In this document: positions 15,154 through 16,128 of the stretch, one piece after another
Position numbering within the stretch: the first letter of the stretch is position 1
Layout of the letters: every line of letters starts with the position of its first letter
Assembly (NCBI GenBank): GCA_903928955.1
Contig: CAIYTD010000065.1
Coordinates: 1 to 16,128, forward strand
Origin: Oligoflexia bacterium
GTDB taxonomy: Bacteria > Bdellovibrionota > UBA1018
Direction of reading: 5' to 3'
Length of the DNA: 16,128 nucleotides
The notes under the pieces: model-generated
The model's database searches: none
Seen by the model: the letters and a program-made list of their open reading frames with translations, nothing else
What the model was told of the DNA's origin: nothing
Translations under genes and position numbers: made by a program

Positions 15154-16128
15154 TTGGTTAAAAAAACCGGCAATCGTAGTTTTTACAAATACTGGTATTT
15201 GAAATTAAATGATCCCAATCTCCAACGAGCTCTGTGGATCCGGTTTACCGTTCTTTCGAGCAGAAACGGATTTAAACAAGTGGCCGAACTTTGGGCAGTG
15301 TACTTTCAAAGAATATCCGTCCGCGAAATCAAAAAAATTGCAGTTAAACAAACCCTAGGTATCGAAGCTTTTTCTGAATCTGAGTCCTCTATCATCCGAT
15401 TGGGAGACTGTGAACTCTCTCAAAGAGGGACGCGAGGTATTATTCAATCGAAGGGGCAATCGATTCGATGGGATTTATCAATTACTCCTGAACGAGATAG
15501 CTCATTTGATTTTATTCCAAAAATACTTTCAAAATTCAGATTAATAAAAAACAAAATGAACACCGATAGTGAAGAGATTCTTTTCTCAGGCACTACTGAA
15601 ATCAATGGGGAAAAAACTCAATGGAAACTGGCACCAGGAATGACGGGTCACCTGAGCGGCCGAAAAAACCCGCATTCATGGGTATGGGGACACTGCAATA
15701 CTTTCTTCGATGAACGGGGAAACCCTGTAGAATTTCTTTTCGACGGCTTAAGTGCGCGCAATCCAATGGGCCCGCTCATCTCCCCTCAAATGTCTTCTTT
15801 TTTCTTTCGGTATCAGGGAGAAAATTACTCTTTTAATCAGCTTCGTGACACACTTTATTTGAAATCAAAAAACACACTCATGGACTGGGAATTTCAAGCG
15901 GATCGGAATGACCTATCGTTTCGAGGTCATGCGAAAGCTGAATATAAAGACTTCGCTGGACTTACCTATGAAGATACAGATGGATCTTTACTTTATTGTT
16001 CCAATTCCAAGCTCTCAGACTTAAAAATTGTAGTTTATCGAGCTGGAAAACTGGAATCCACCTTCACCGCCCAAGGTACCGCTGCCTTCGAAATTGTTTC
16101 TAGAAAAAAAAATCCCTATGTTCCAGTC
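15154..16128 (+). CDS. Lipocalin-like protein of tocopherol cyclase/CrtC type (right-truncated)
   Basis: The frame is open from a TTG at 15154 to the window edge (325 codons). GAGGG at 15141-15145, overlapping the stop of the ATPase gene, is 8 nt upstream; another in-frame TTG at 15139 overlaps that stop and is less likely. The N-terminus FYKYWYLKLNDPNLQRALWIRFTVLSSRNG (10-39) and the later HSWVWGHCNTFFDERGNPVEFLFDGLSAR (about 173-201) resemble the paired beta-barrel families that include tocopherol cyclase and hydroxyneurosporene synthase (CrtC/AttH). No signal peptide is visible. If the resemblance holds, it would bind or modify a hydrophobic molecule. The link to the secretin and ATPase genes rests only on the 11-nt spacing. 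The family call is from memory of motifs and is tentative. Confidence 0.6.
   Translation, partial: MVKKTGNRSFYKYWYLKLNDPNLQRALWIRFTVLSSRNGFKQVAELWAVYFQRISVREIKKIAVKQTLGIEAFSESESSIIRLGDCELSQRGTRGIIQSKGQSIRWDLSITPERDSSFDFIPKILSKFRLIKNKMNTDSEEILFSGTTEINGEKTQWKLAPGMTGHLSGRKNPHSWVWGHCNTFFDERGNPVEFLFDGLSARNPMGPLISPQMSSFFFRYQGENYSFNQLRDTLYLKSKNTLMDWEFQADRNDLSFRGHAKAEYKDFAGLTYEDTDGSLLYCSNSKLSDLKIVVYRAGKLESTFTAQGTAAFEIVSRKKNPYVPV

Overview
The window looks like a chromosomal segment from a motile Gram-negative bacterium. The closest fit is the Bdellovibrio-type predators or related former deltaproteobacteria. This rests on AT-rich DNA, a flagellar basal-body operon, sigma-54 activators without receiver domains, an MlaE-F-D (MCE) operon whose MlaD has the C-terminal extension I associate with this group, and a Tad/Cpa-type secretin and ATPase. 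The taxonomic placement is inference. No rRNA, tRNA, CRISPR array, IS element or phage gene was seen.

Layout. (1) Positions 1-6700, all on the minus strand and read leftward: a large exported AMIN-like/TPR protein, then a sigma-54 enhancer-binding protein (EBP1), flgB, flgC, fliE and fliF (cut by the left edge). A strong sigma-54 promoter match (TGGCAT-N5-TTGCT) lies just upstream of the TPR gene, so the activator probably sits inside an operon it controls. Weaker promoter candidates lie before flgB. (2) Positions 6701-6957: a divergent intergenic region. (3) Positions 6958-10003, plus strand: an unknown exported protein, then mlaE, mlaF and mlaD, a trans-envelope lipid transport system. (4) Positions 10009-12545, minus strand: a 42-residue very basic protein missed by ordinary ORF length cut-offs, metK, and a second receiver-less sigma-54 activator (EBP2) with a FleQ-like DNA-binding helix. 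(5) Positions 12669-16128, plus strand: a CpaC/RcpA-type secretin, an overlapping CpaF/TadA-type ATPase, and a right-truncated protein of apparent tocopherol-cyclase/CrtC-like (lipocalin-like) type that starts with TTG.

How they fit together. The flagellar genes supply proximal rod (FlgB, FlgC), rod/MS-ring adaptor (FliE) and MS ring (FliF). The AMIN-TPR protein and EBP1 appear to be added at the head of that operon. A second sigma-54-like motif sits directly before the secretin gene at a spacing that would put the transcription start at, or one base before, its ATG, with no Shine-Dalgarno in between. Flagellar and pilus/secretion genes in this window may therefore share sigma-54 control, possibly through the two activators encoded here.
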